In this document: one piece after another, positions 28,823 through 37,560 of the stretch | Layout of the letters: each line of letters opens with the position of its first letter | Position numbering within the stretch: the stretch's first letter is position 1 | Source of the DNA: Prochlorococcus sp. AG-335-I21 | GTDB lineage: Bacteria; Cyanobacteriota; Cyanobacteriia; PCC-6307; Cyanobiaceae | Length of the DNA stretch: 64,000 nucleotides | Assembly: GCA_003282225.1 (NCBI GenBank) | Contig: QBZO01000002.1 | Coordinates: 1-64,000, forward strand | Reading direction: 5' to 3' | Position numbers and translations under genes: made by a program | Notes under the pieces: generated by a model | What the model was told of the DNA's origin: nothing | Databases searched by the model: none | The model's input: only the letters and a program-made list of their open reading frames with translations

Positions 28823-30193
28823 TTAAATATGATCTATATCTGCAATTGGGAAAAATACTGTCAAGCCAGTATCCCTTCTTTGTGTAACGTGACCTCCTAA
28901 ACTCGCTAATAATTTTTCAGTTGCAACTTGACTTAATTGTAAACTTCCCGTTTGAGGATTCCAATTTAATACTGGGCCAATATCAGACCCATTTTCTGTA
29001 TTAAAAATTTCGTTTTTACCCGTATCAAATTTTTTTACTTTTAATTGAAGTTTTAATTTTTGTCCCGCGGGCCGTAACTCTAAGATTAAACTACTACCTT
29101 CTCTTAATCCTCTAGTATTTTTATCGATTAGCCCTCTTAACATTAATTCTAGTTTTTCTGAATCACTCAAAATTTCGGGAAGTTGTTTGGGTATATCAAT
29201 TTTTATCGAAATTCCACGTCGCTTTAATTGTTTACTCCAAATAGGTGATAATTTATATAAAATTTCCCCTAAATTTATTCTTGCCAACTGATTGGGGGGC
29301 GAAATATCGTTATTTACAAGTTCCGCAGCATTAAAAATAAGACCAAATCTATCTATTTGCTCATTACACTCATTATCAATTTGAATCAAACGGTTTCTCA
29401 TTGATTCGTCCATATTATATTTCCTAAGAGTAGAGCTTATTAAAGTCCTTATAGTTGCTAAAGGAGTTCTGACTTCATGAGAAATTGCTTGTAATAACTT
29501 TGCCTCCGTTAATTGATCATTCTTATCATCATGTTTAACCGCATTCTGAACACTTAATTTAGGGATTAAATTTGCCAACTTAGTTGATAAACTAGGCCAA
29601 AAACTGTTTTCAAATTGATTATTGATATTAAGATCTCCTAAATTTTTAATTGCATTACGAAAATTAATTGCCTCTTCGTAATTTTCTTGATTCAATTTTG
29701 CATCAATCAATTCAATTGCAGTTTTTAGGCTGTTTTCATCGCATCTCATAAGTAAAGTTCTCTTGTCTTTTTCTCCTGCGATTGTTAAAAGACATTGAAA
29801 ATTAGTAGTAATAATTATTAAAAAAGGTTCATAACCATCTTTAGTATTTAAATTTAGGACTTTGTAATTCCTAACAAAATTACTATCTTCTTTAATTTTT
29901 ATAGAATGATCTCCTGGTAGGAAACCAGCATTATCCATCTGAAAATATGGAAAACCTTCTGGAGACCATAACCAACCTTTCATTTTTGTTAGACATTTTT
30001 TATCTGTGAGAGCAGGCAAAGGAGAAGCCACCCAAACTCCTCCTTCTTGAGAAGAATGGGAAAGGAACTCTTTTTGAACAACTTCTAAAGAAGCCCACCA
30101 CATTCGTCTAGAAGTTTCATCATCAACATATGAAGTGTTTAATCCTTGCAGAAGTAAATCTTGAATATTTTTTATAGTTATCAGAGAGTTCAT
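28823..30193 (-). CDS. Sensor histidine kinase, divergent ATP-binding domain
   Basis: 456 residues from the ATG at 30193, whose A is shared with the rodA stop (TAATG), indicating coupled translation. The track's upstream start lies inside rodA. The N-terminal 200 residues form an unassigned sensor region (QEGGVWVASPLPALTDKKCL, WLWSPEGFPYFQMDNAGFLPGDHSI). The H box is LLQAISHEVRTPLATIRTLIS at about residue 240. The catalytic ATP-binding part (GLIDKNTRGLREGSS onward) shows no obvious G1 DxGxG box, so kinase activity is doubtful. No membrane segment is seen, so it is probably cytosolic. Confidence 0.75.
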   Translation of the reverse strand: MNSLITIKNIQDLLLQGLNTSYVDDETSRRMWWASLEVVQKEFLSHSSQEGGVWVASPLPALTDKKCLTKMKGWLWSPEGFPYFQMDNAGFLPGDHSIKIKEDSNFVRNYKVLNLNTKDGYEPFLIIITTNFQCLLTIAGEKDKRTLLMRCDENSLKTAIELIDAKLNQENYEEAINFRNAIKNLGDLNINNQFENSFWPSLSTKLANLIPKLSVQNAVKHDDKNDQLTEAKLLQAISHEVRTPLATIRTLISSTLRKYNMDESMRNRLIQIDNECNEQIDRFGLIFNAAELVNNDISPPNQLARINLGEILYKLSPIWSKQLKRRGISIKIDIPKQLPEILSDSEKLELMLRGLIDKNTRGLREGSSLILELRPAGQKLKLQLKVKKFDTGKNEIFNTENGSDIGPVLNWNPQTGSLQLSQVATEKLLASLGGHVTQRRDTGLTVFFPIADIDHI

Positions 30194-31461
30194 TAATTTT
30201 TTAACGATCTTGAGCGATTTAAAGTAGATAATGCCAGACCAATGCATATAAAGTTAATCAATAAAGAAGTCCTCCCATAACTCATAAAAGGTAGCGGGAT
30301 TCCAGTTACGGGACCTAATCCAATAGTCATGAATAGGTTTATAATGATCTGAAATAAGAATGTTGAAGCTATTCCAATTATTATTAATGACTCAAAATGA
30401 GTTCTGGCATTTTTTGATACCTTTACAAGACTACTAATTAACACAAAAAACAAAAAAAGAACCAGAATACATCCTAAAAAACCTAATTCCTCCCCAAGCG
30501 CACTAAATATGAAATCTGTATGTTGCTCAGGTATAAATTGTAAATTCGTAAGTTTACCATTTAATAAACCTGTACCAAAAAAGCCTCCAGAACCTATTGC
30601 TATTTTACTTTGCAATAAATGATATCCTCCACCTAATGGATCCCTACTGGGATCAAGGAACAAAATTAATCTATCTTTTTGATAATCTTTTAAGCCAAAT
30701 TCCCAAATAAAAGGTGCCAACTTTATAACTAATGAATGAAGAGCTAATGTCAACATCGAGAAGATAATTTTTTTTTGCGAGGATCTATAAGCTAAATACA
30801 CCACAAAAGGAAGCCAAAAAATAAGCAATTTTGGAGAAACTAGATAAAAAATTGATGTAAAAATAAAGCAGCCTAAAATGAGAATCCATTCTATCGGCAT
30901 TTGGGACCAATAAAGCATTACAAAAGTTAATGCAATTAAAACTAGAGAAGTTCCTAAATCAGGTTGAAAAAATATTAATAACCAAGGAACAATGACAATA
31001 AAAAAAGGTGATAGTAAATCTTTTATCGAAGAAATAGATTTTCTTTCTAATACTAAAGCAAGAGTTAATATAGTACTCAATTTTGCGACTTCAGAAGGTT
31101 GAAAAGAAAAAATCCCTAAGCTCAACCATCTTTGAGCACCATAAATTGAAATCCCAAAAAAATAGACAAAAAGTAATGAAAGTAAAGAACAAAAATAAAA
31201 AAGAGTCAAATATTTTTTAAATCTTTCTATTGGTATATATGAAATAAAAATAGCTAAAAAATAACCTAATAAGCCTGTAAAAAGATGATTTAAAAAATCT
31301 GATTGTAAAAATTCTCTTTGTACACTTTTTATTAAAATACTTGAAATAAAAACTAACGCTAAAGGGATAACAAGTAAAGGTGAAAAAATAATTTTTCGAT
31401 TAATTTTATGTTTTTTTTCAAAAAATCTCTTTTTCTTTTTTAGAGAAATTTCCTTAAACAT
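30193..31461 (-). CDS. rodA: RodA/FtsW-family peptidoglycan glycosyltransferase
   Basis: A 422-residue SEDS-family membrane protein with about ten hydrophobic helices. SEDS landmarks are GAQRWLSLGIFSFQPSEVAKLS, FQPDLGTSLVLIALTFVMLYW, HTDFIFSALGEELGFLG and GIPLPFMSYGRTSLL. It polymerises lipid II into glycan strands during elongation (RodA) or division (FtsW); context and length favour RodA. It is followed without gap by the histidine kinase and preceded by mrp (5 bp). Confidence 0.93.
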   Translation of the reverse strand: MFKEISLKKKKRFFEKKHKINRKIIFSPLLVIPLALVFISSILIKSVQREFLQSDFLNHLFTGLLGYFLAIFISYIPIERFKKYLTLFYFCSLLSLLFVYFFGISIYGAQRWLSLGIFSFQPSEVAKLSTILTLALVLERKSISSIKDLLSPFFIVIVPWLLIFFQPDLGTSLVLIALTFVMLYWSQMPIEWILILGCFIFTSIFYLVSPKLLIFWLPFVVYLAYRSSQKKIIFSMLTLALHSLVIKLAPFIWEFGLKDYQKDRLILFLDPSRDPLGGGYHLLQSKIAIGSGGFFGTGLLNGKLTNLQFIPEQHTDFIFSALGEELGFLGCILVLFLFFVLISSLVKVSKNARTHFESLIIIGIASTFLFQIIINLFMTIGLGPVTGIPLPFMSYGRTSLLINFICIGLALSTLNRSRSLKN

Positions 31462-31466
31462 TAATA

Positions 31467-32537
31467 CTAATTAACAAATTGTTTTTTAATCAATTGAGCT
31501 AACTCTTTAAATCTAATTGAACTTTCTTTATCTGGTTCACTTATTGAAATTGGAACACCCTTATTACTATCATTAACAAGTTTTATTTCAATAGGAATTT
31601 GAGCAAGTAATGGTAAATTATTTTCCCCAGCTAAGATTTTTCCACCACCTTTACCAAAAATTTCATATTTTTTATTAGGCATATCTGGTGGAATAAACAC
31701 TGACATATTTTCTACAACACCCAATAATGGAACACCCAGTTGCTTAAACATTGCTAACCCTCTTCTTGCATCTTGCAAAGATACCTTTTGAGGTGTCGTT
31801 ACAACAATTGCACCAGAAATAGGAACAGATTGAGATAAAGATATTTGCGCATCACCTGTACCAGGAGGTAAATCAATAACTAAGAAGTCAAGATTATTCC
31901 ATTCAACTTGATAAAGAAATTGCTTTATTATGCTATTTAACATTGGTCCTCTCCAGATTACTGGTTGGCCTTCTTCTATCAAAAAACCCATTGAGACTAA
32001 TGAGATACCATATTTATTAATTGGAATTAATCTTTGATCAATACCGCTACCATCAGTTACTTTTGGATTTTCTTCGGTAACTCCCAGCATTGAAGGAGTA
32101 TTAGGCCCATAAATATCAGCATCTAATAAACCAGTTTTTAAACCTAATTTAGCTAACGAGCATGCGATATTAACTGCAATTGTACTTTTACCGACGCCTC
32201 CCTTACCACTACTTATAGCGATAATATGTTTTATACCTTTAATGTTCTTCAACTCAGGTATATTATTTTCGCTTGTAGAATTAGATTGAGATACGTTATT
32301 ATCGATTTCTATTTGTACATCATTAACATCCTCAAATTTAAGGAGTATATATTTAACCTCTTTTACTATTCGCTCTCTCTGAGAATTTGCAAATGAAGGT
32401 AAGGATAGTGTGATTATTATTCTAGGTAAAATTACTCTGACATTCTTAATCCAGGCAAGTTCAATAAGATTTTTCTTTGATCCAGAATCTAGAATCTTTG
32501 ATAATGAATAATTCGCATCTTCGACTGTAGTCATCAA
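31467..32537 (-). CDS. mrp: Mrp/ApbC-type iron-sulfur carrier P-loop ATPase
   Basis: A 356-residue protein with an N-terminal MIP18/DUF59-type domain (residues about 10-95) and a P-loop ATPase: AISSGKGGVGKSTIAVNIACSLAKLG, LDADIYGPNTPSMLG, DFLVIDLPPGTGDAQISLSQ. The family carries and transfers Fe-S clusters. The C-terminal CxxC used by some members is not visible; ENMSVFIPPDMPNKKYEIFGKGGG occupies that zone, as in other cyanobacterial Mrp proteins. It is transcribed divergently from hemF. Confidence 0.93.
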   Translation of the reverse strand: MMTTVEDANYSLSKILDSGSKKNLIELAWIKNVRVILPRIIITLSLPSFANSQRERIVKEVKYILLKFEDVNDVQIEIDNNVSQSNSTSENNIPELKNIKGIKHIIAISSGKGGVGKSTIAVNIACSLAKLGLKTGLLDADIYGPNTPSMLGVTEENPKVTDGSGIDQRLIPINKYGISLVSMGFLIEEGQPVIWRGPMLNSIIKQFLYQVEWNNLDFLVIDLPPGTGDAQISLSQSVPISGAIVVTTPQKVSLQDARRGLAMFKQLGVPLLGVVENMSVFIPPDMPNKKYEIFGKGGGKILAGENNLPLLAQIPIEIKLVNDSNKGVPISISEPDKESSIRFKELAQLIKKQFVN

Positions 32538-32694
32538 AATTTTTAAATGTTTTTGTAGGTTAGTCGACTCTTTAAAAGATTAAGAACTATGTCGAACTAT
32601 CGAATAATAAGAAATTACCACCCCTTAAACGAAATTATAAAGGGAAACTACTAATTAACCAAAAATTTTATTCTTCAAATATCAAGTTAAATAA

Positions 32695-33723
32695 ATGTCT
32701 AAAGAACCACCTAAGAATTCAAGAGAGAAAACGAAGAATCTCTTACTCAAGTTACAAGATAATATTTGCAAAGGCCTAGAAAATATTGATGGAAAAGCTA
32801 AATTTACTGAAGAATCTTGGCTTAGAGAAGAAGGTGGAGGGGGAAGGTCAAGAGTTTTAAAAAACGGCTCAATTTTTGAGCAAGCTGGAGTGAATTTCTC
32901 AGAAGTACATGGGAAAGAACTACCTCAATCGATAATCTCACAAAGACCAGAAGCTAAAGGCCATGAATGGTTTGCTACGGGCACTTCTATGGTCTTACAC
33001 CCTAAAAATCCCTTCATACCTACAGTACATCTTAATTATCGTTATTTTGAAGCAGGACCAGTTTGGTGGTTTGGTGGAGGTGCCGACCTAACGCCATATT
33101 ATCCATATTTAACTGACGTCAGAAATTTTCATAAAGAACATTGTAATGCCTGTGAAAAAGTGAATAAAAATCTCTACAAGGTATTTAAGCCATGGTGTGA
33201 TGAATATTTCTTTTTAAAACATAGAAATGAATCTAGAGGTATTGGAGGCATCTTTTATGATTATCAAGATAGTTCTGGCACAATTTATAAAGGAGACAAC
33301 AAAGAGAGTAAGGCCTATAAAGAATCTATTAATATTGGAGAATTAAACTTAAATTGGAATAATTTATTTTCATTAGCAGAAAATTGCGGTGTAGCATTCC
33401 TAGATTCGTATCAGCCAATAATTGAAAAAAGAGTATATAAAAACTACACAAAAGAGGAGAGAGAATTTCAACTATATAGACGAGGAAGATACGTTGAATT
33501 CAATTTAGTTTGGGACAGAGGAACAATTTTTGGATTACAAACAAATGGGAGAACTGAATCTATATTAATGTCTTTACCTCCATTAGCTAGATGGGAATAT
33601 GGATATAAAGCCAAAAAAGGCTCTAGAGAAGATTACCTCACAACAATTTTCACAAAACCTCAGGACTGGCAAAATGATAAAAATTTAGAAGAATTTTGTA
33701 TAGAAAATAATATTTTTGATTAA
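32695..33723 (+). CDS. hemF: Oxygen-dependent coproporphyrinogen III oxidase
   Basis: A 342-residue enzyme that makes protoporphyrinogen IX for heme and chlorophyll using oxygen. The family signature is [16 protein letters not shown], with [18 protein letters not shown] before it and [35 protein letters not shown] after it. The length fits. It shares a 157-bp divergent region with mrp. It supplies the heme used by ho1 elsewhere in the window. Confidence 0.97.
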   Translation: MSKEPPKNSREKTKNLLLKLQDNICKGLENIDGKAKFTEESWLREEGGGGRSRVLKNGSIFEQAGVNFSEVHGKELPQSIISQRPEAKGHEWFATGTSMVLHPKNPFIPTVHLNYRYFEAGPVWWFGGGADLTPYYPYLTDVRNFHKEHCNACEKVNKNLYKVFKPWCDEYFFLKHRNESRGIGGIFYDYQDSSGTIYKGDNKESKAYKESINIGELNLNWNNLFSLAENCGVAFLDSYQPIIEKRVYKNYTKEEREFQLYRRGRYVEFNLVWDRGTIFGLQTNGRTESILMSLPPLARWEYGYKAKKGSREDYLTTIFTKPQDWQNDKNLEEFCIENNIFD

Positions 33724-33752
33724 ATTATTTGAAACTTGTTAAGAAAATCACA

Positions 33753-34313
33753 TTAGATAGGTGTCTTGAACAAAGAACCATCACTTTTTAATTCGAGCCT
33801 ATCGCTTAATTCATTTTCTAAAGATATTAATTCATCTCTATGAGCTCTTAATCTAATTAACGTCATTTCTTCATTATCTTCATTACTTATCAATCTCAAT
33901 TCAAATTTTTCTTCCCTAGCTGACTTCTTAAAATAAATCATTCCTGATAAAGGACCTCCAATTAGACCTAAAAGAATAGGCCACCATCCTAAAGTTGGAT
34001 AAATTTGAATAATAACTAACCCTAAAGCACAGGATCCAAACCCACCAAGCAAACCTAAAAAAATTGCTAACAATTTGCTAGATACAACTTGGCCTTTAAA
34101 TATTAAAATTCTTTGATCAAAATCTCCACCTGTCTGGTTCCAACCTCTTAAATCAAGCCATTCGTACATAACTTTTAAAACTTCTATAGGTTTTTGAGAA
34201 GAAGTTATTTCAACTATTGTTGTTCTATCCTTACTTGAAGCTCTTAGAAAAAAAAATAAACCTATTGCAAGAAGAATTGTAAGTAATAATGTTGAATTAA
34301 GAGAATAAGTCAT
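33753..34313 (-). CDS. CCB1-like (cofactor assembly of complex C) membrane protein
   Basis: A 186-residue membrane protein: one N-terminal helix (STLLLTILLAIGLFFFLRA), a soluble stretch with YEWLDLRGWNQTGGDFDQRILIFKGQV, two further helices (LLAIFLGLLGGFGSCALGLVII and GWWPILLGLIGGPLSGMIYF), and a soluble C-terminus. The layout matches the cyanobacterial/plastid DUF3529 (CCB1) proteins needed to attach heme ci to cytochrome b6. The call rests on layout and partial recognition, so the alternative of another thylakoid biogenesis protein remains. It converges with hemF. Confidence 0.5.
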   Translation of the reverse strand: MTYSLNSTLLLTILLAIGLFFFLRASSKDRTTIVEITSSQKPIEVLKVMYEWLDLRGWNQTGGDFDQRILIFKGQVVSSKLLAIFLGLLGGFGSCALGLVIIQIYPTLGWWPILLGLIGGPLSGMIYFKKSAREEKFELRLISNEDNEEMTLIRLRAHRDELISLENELSDRLELKSDGSLFKTPI

Positions 34314-34481
34314 TTATATACATCTAATATAATTAACTATTTTGTCTAAATAGAGATTTATCATAATATAAATTTAAATTTTTTATGATTAAAAATATAC
34401 TTTTAATCCTTAGAAAAACTTTAATCACAAACTTAGAAAATAATGTAAAGTAAAAATTGAAATAAATTATCGTTAATACTT

Positions 34482-35123
34482 ATGAATAAGGTTGAAAAAA
34501 ATAAAAAAATAATTTTTTCCCATAATGATATAAATATTGATATTTATAATCTTTATAAAGACTCATCTTATTTAGCTGTAGATACTGAGGCAATGGGATT
34601 GATACATGGAAGAGATAGGCTTTGTTTAATACAAATATGTAATGAATTAAATTTGACTACATGCATAAAAATAGAACTTAACAACTCAGAGTCACCCAAT
34701 ATAAAAAAATTATTTGAAAATAAAAGCATAATGAAAATATTTCATTATGCCAGATTTGATGTCGCAGCTCTAAGATGTAATCTTGAAATTAATACAAGAA
34801 ATATTTTCTGTACAAAAATAGCCAGTAAATTAGCAAGAACATACACAAATAAACATGGCTTAAAAGATTTAATCAATGAATTACTAGAGGTAGAATTAGA
34901 TAAAAGTTCGCAAAGTAGTGATTGGGGAAGCTCTGAAGATTTATCTAATAAGCAAATTGATTATGCTGCCAATGACGTTAGATATTTAATTGAGGCAATG
35001 CACAAATTAAAGGTGATTCTTGAAAGAGAAGGAAGATATGAATTAGCTCAAAAATGTTTTAAGACTATTCCAGTATATTCTGAATTGGATATATTAAAAT
35101 TTTCGAATATATTTGAACATTAA
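34482..35123 (+). CDS. RNase D-like 3'-5' exonuclease
   Basis: A 213-residue DEDDy exonuclease domain. Exo I is YLAVDTEAMGL, Exo II lies around IFHYARFDVAALR, and Exo III is QIDYAANDVRYLIEAM with the catalytic Tyr and Asp. There is no HRDC domain, unlike E. coli RNase D, which is usual in cyanobacteria. It probably trims RNA 3' ends. It ends one base before the convergent 88-residue gene. Confidence 0.88.
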   Translation: MNKVEKNKKIIFSHNDINIDIYNLYKDSSYLAVDTEAMGLIHGRDRLCLIQICNELNLTTCIKIELNNSESPNIKKLFENKSIMKIFHYARFDVAALRCNLEINTRNIFCTKIASKLARTYTNKHGLKDLINELLEVELDKSSQSSDWGSSEDLSNKQIDYAANDVRYLIEAMHKLKVILEREGRYELAQKCFKTIPVYSELDILKFSNIFEH

Positions 35124-35390
35124 TTAATCTTCAGTTATAAAATTATCTTCATTTTCTAGAGTCGACATAAGTTCATCTAGTATTTTAGATGAACTTAATT
35201 TGTTTTCATTATCATTTTCATATGTTTTCAAAAGATCTTGTGCAACTTGTCTTTTTTCTTCAATAGTTTTAGAACCTTTTTTTGCAATTTGAATTTCTAC
35301 TTTTTTTTTTGCTGAGGACAAACTTACACTGAGTAACTTAGCTATCTCAGAGCATGTTGCTATATATTGACGATCATTAATAGGATACAT
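35124..35390 (-). CDS. Conserved hypothetical protein (88 aa)
   Basis: I do not recognise this protein. It is 88 residues, soluble and charged, with a helical middle (CSEIAKLLSVSLSSAKKKVEIQIAKKG) that could resemble a helix-turn-helix, and an acidic C-terminus ending ENEDNFITED. It converges with the exonuclease gene, leaving no gap, and lies 35 bp downstream of the LpxB-like gene on the same strand. Codon use looks like its neighbours, so it is probably a genuine lineage gene. Confidence 0.6.
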   Translation of the reverse strand: MYPINDRQYIATCSEIAKLLSVSLSSAKKKVEIQIAKKGSKTIEEKRQVAQDLLKTYENDNENKLSSSKILDELMSTLENEDNFITED

Positions 35391-35425
35391 AAAAAATCTA
35401 TAAAACCTTTTTAAATATTACTTGA

Positions 35426-36688
35426 TCAAGTTAACAAATTTAAATTTATATGATCCACAATTCTTTTACTAGCCCCCCTTTTACCCATTCTTTTCATTCC
35501 AATTTTTACTTGTTTTAATCTATGATCTTTTTTATTTAGTAAAACCTCTAAATTAGCAATAAGAGTTTTTTTATTATCACAAACTAATACACTTCCTCCT
35601 AATAATCTAGACTGTCTTTTTGCAAATGATTTTGTAAATTGAGGGCCAGCACCGGGAAAAGAAATAGAAGGTACACCAAGACCAGTTATTTGTTCTGTAG
35701 CAGTGCCTGCATTTGACAATCCAACACAGGCCATATTAGCCCACTGATTAAAAGTACTTTTGCCTAACAAAATATATTTATCTTTATTTTTCCAAACTGA
35801 ATCTTCACCAACCAAAAAATTCACATTATTTTCTTCCAAATAACCATTATTAGATAGATGACGCTTAATTGTAAAAACATTTGCATTAATACTTAGAGGC
35901 AAAAGAATAATCAAATCATTTGATATTTTTAAATCTTCTAAACATTTTAAAAAATTATCAAGATTATTTAGAGCTTCAGGGAATCGACTTCCTATTATTA
36001 AAATTAACCTGTTAAACATAATAATATTAGAAATTTTTTCATTTTTTGTATCTACAAAATCCATCATTGGGTTCCCAAAATATTTAGCATTAATCTTTTT
36101 TTTATTTAAATTATTTGCTGTAATTTCATCTCTCATTATTAAACTTTTACATCTAGCAGACCTCATTAGAAGAATTTCCCAAGGGTCCCATTCAGAGCCT
36201 TTAAATTTATGATAAAAATCACTCACTGCCCATCCAGGTCCGTTACTCCATGTATGGTCACTTTTAGGCATGCCGACAAAACTAAATTCGCATTTTGAAA
36301 TCCACGCAAAAAACAAAGGCAACAAATCACCCACGGCAATAATTTTATAATTATCTTTTGACTTGCCTTTTACAATTAAAAAGTTTTTAAAAGTATCTAC
36401 CCAAAACCCTGCAAAAAAATCAAGGAGAAAGCCTTTTAAGCTTTGATTACTGAAACCTCCGCTTGGTAATTCCTTAAGATAACCAATTTTGCTAAAATTC
36501 TTGGATTTTATGCAGTCAAAAACTTTACCATTTCCAACCAATGGCATAACTTCAATTCTTTTAATTTTTATTTTTTTTAAGAATCTTTTTATTATTTCTA
36601 ATGCGATAACATCTTCCCCATGTCCATTGCATATAATTAATAGAGAATGAGACCCGTTACTGGTAGGATCATTATGTGATTCAATCAT
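35426..36688 (-). CDS. Lipid-A-disaccharide synthase-related glycosyltransferase
   Basis: 420 residues from the ATG at 36688 (MIESHNDPTSNG). The track start is rejected because it reads antisense through tRNA-Cys. The N-terminal SLLIICNGHGEDVIALEII and the later NQWANMACVGLSNAGTATEQITGLGVPSISFPGAGPQFT match the LpxB-like GT-B family found across cyanobacteria, distinct from true LpxB. The acceptor is unknown; marine cyanobacteria make unusual lipid A or lack it, so a glycolipid role is inference. The gene starts 9 bp from the divergent tRNA-Cys. Confidence 0.75.
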   Translation of the reverse strand: MIESHNDPTSNGSHSLLIICNGHGEDVIALEIIKRFLKKIKIKRIEVMPLVGNGKVFDCIKSKNFSKIGYLKELPSGGFSNQSLKGFLLDFFAGFWVDTFKNFLIVKGKSKDNYKIIAVGDLLPLFFAWISKCEFSFVGMPKSDHTWSNGPGWAVSDFYHKFKGSEWDPWEILLMRSARCKSLIMRDEITANNLNKKKINAKYFGNPMMDFVDTKNEKISNIIMFNRLILIIGSRFPEALNNLDNFLKCLEDLKISNDLIILLPLSINANVFTIKRHLSNNGYLEENNVNFLVGEDSVWKNKDKYILLGKSTFNQWANMACVGLSNAGTATEQITGLGVPSISFPGAGPQFTKSFAKRQSRLLGGSVLVCDNKKTLIANLEVLLNKKDHRLKQVKIGMKRMGKRGASKRIVDHINLNLLT

Positions 36689-36697
36689 ATCTCTATC

Positions 36698-36768
36698 GGC
36701 GGCATGGCCAAGTGGTAAGGCAGAGGATTGCAAATCCTTTATCCCCAGTTCGAATCTGGGTGCCGCCT
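36698..36768 (+). tRNA. tRNA-Cys (GCA), attachment site of an adjacent element
   Basis: The acceptor GGCGGCA pairs with TGCCGCC and T is the discriminator. The anticodon arm GAGGA-TTGCAAA-TCCTT gives GCA (Cys). The T arm is CCCAG-TTCGAAT-CTGGG. A 22-bp exact copy of its 3' end recurs at 37561-37582, the hallmark of a recombinase attachment site. Confidence 0.96.
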
Positions 36769-36769
36769 T
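36748..36769 (+). repeat. Direct repeat (left, in tRNA-Cys 3' end)
   Basis: GTTCGAATCTGGGTGCCGCC plus TT is identical to 37561-37582. It covers the T loop, the 3' half of the T stem and the acceptor 3' strand of tRNA-Cys. Because it lies inside the working tRNA, this is the copy that preserves tRNA function after integration. Confidence 0.9.
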
Positions 36770-36856
36770 TTTCAACACAACCACACCTTTATCTATAATC
36801 CATTGCAGGAACAAGAGTTTAGAATATCGGTTGTAGTATTTCAAGTGATTTCTTCT

Positions 36857-36876
36857 GGTAGGAAAGTGGTAGGAAA
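36857..36876 (+). repeat. Left pair of GGTAGGAAA sites, 11-bp period
   Basis: Two copies of GGTAGGAAA start 11 bp apart (36857 and 36868), about one helical turn, 88 bp past the tRNA end. The same pair with the same spacing occurs near the right end of the element. This is the form expected for arm-type recombinase binding sites. Confidence 0.6.
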
Positions 36877-36999
36877 GTGGTAATTTAATTAAATCTTTTA
36901 TTTTCTACATAATATCTCATTAGTTAAATTACAAATTTAAATTTGAATTTTAGAAATACTCAAAAATAACTTTTCTACGTCCATAAACAATAAATAATT

Positions 37000-37028
37000 T
37001 TGACATTTTCTTAAGAATGAAATATCTT
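37000..37028 (+). promoter_or_regulatory. Near-consensus sigma-70 promoter for the repeat protein
   Basis: TTGACA (37000-37005), a 17-bp spacer, and TATCTT (37023-37028), placing transcription start near 37035 and giving about a 30-base leader before the ATG at 37065. Good -35 boxes stand out in this AT-rich genome, so the gene is probably expressed. Confidence 0.65.
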
Positions 37029-37064
37029 TTAAACAATTAAAAAATTATAAGAAAATCAAAGAAA

Positions 37065-37373
37065 ATGAAGATAAAAATTCTAACCATCCTAACCTTATTT
37101 TCAACTATTGGTGTTCCAGTATATTCTGGTTATGACGATTATTCCACTCCTAACATTAATGAAGGGGCAATTGGGAGTTATGACGATTATTCCACTCCTA
37201 ACATTAATGAAGGGGCAATAGGGAGTTATGACGATTATTCCACTCCTAACATTAATGAAGGGGCAATAGGGAGTTATGACGATTATTCCACTCCTAACAT
37301 TAATGAAGGGGCAATAGGGAGTTATGATGATTATTCCACTCCTAACATTAATGAGGGTTCTTGGTCATGGTAA
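37065..37373 (+). CDS. Secreted tandem-repeat protein, 16-residue repeats
   Basis: A 102-residue protein with a probable signal peptide (MKIKILTILTLFSTIGVPVYS, cleavage near Ser21-Gly22), then five units of YDDYSTPNINEGAIGS; the last ends SWSW. The units are 48 bp and almost identical in DNA, so the array expanded recently by slippage or recombination. There is no Cys, no membrane helix after the signal, and only weak charge (Asp, Glu). I do not recognise a family. Being exported, it may act in the periplasm or at the surface. It is the only gene in the tRNA-Cys element. Confidence 0.8.
   Translation: MKIKILTILTLFSTIGVPVYSGYDDYSTPNINEGAIGSYDDYSTPNINEGAIGSYDDYSTPNINEGAIGSYDDYSTPNINEGAIGSYDDYSTPNINEGSWSW
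37131..37370 (+). repeat. 48-bp tandem repeat array, 5 units
   Basis: Units start at 37131, 37179, 37227, 37275 and 37323. Units 2-4 are identical. Unit 1 differs by one base (ATTGGG versus ATAGGG). Unit 5 has one silent change early and diverges in its last third. The period is a multiple of three, so copy-number change keeps the frame. Confidence 0.95.
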
Positions 37374-37479
37374 GAAATAATCTTTTGAGTAATTCATAAT
37401 TAATTATGGTTAAGAATCTTTTTTATTTCCTACCTTCCATTTCAAGCAATAGATTTTGTAAAAATAATAAATTATTTGA

Positions 37480-37499
37480 GGTAGGAAACTGGTAGGAAA
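37480..37499 (+). repeat. Right pair of GGTAGGAAA sites, 11-bp period
   Basis: GGTAGGAAA at 37480 and 37491, the same 11-bp spacing as the left pair, 61 bp before the partial tRNA. A single inverted copy (TTTCCTACC) is at 37426-37434. Confidence 0.6.
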
Positions 37500-37560
37500 A
37501 TGACTATATCAATACCTCTAAAAATCAATTTATAACAATAATTTTCTAAACCTATACCCC

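Noticed and set aside
36662-36668. GGTAGGA left of tRNA-Cys as a further recombinase site
   Set aside because: It is a partial single match inside the LpxB-like coding sequence without the 11-bp partner.
37131-37370. 48-bp repeats as a CRISPR array
   Set aside because: The units are contiguous with no spacers, stay in frame with an ORF having a signal peptide, and have no cas genes nearby.
37395-37408. CATAATTAATTATG palindrome after the repeat protein as a terminator
   Set aside because: It is AT-rich apart from its end pairs and too weak to call, although a T-run follows ten bases later.
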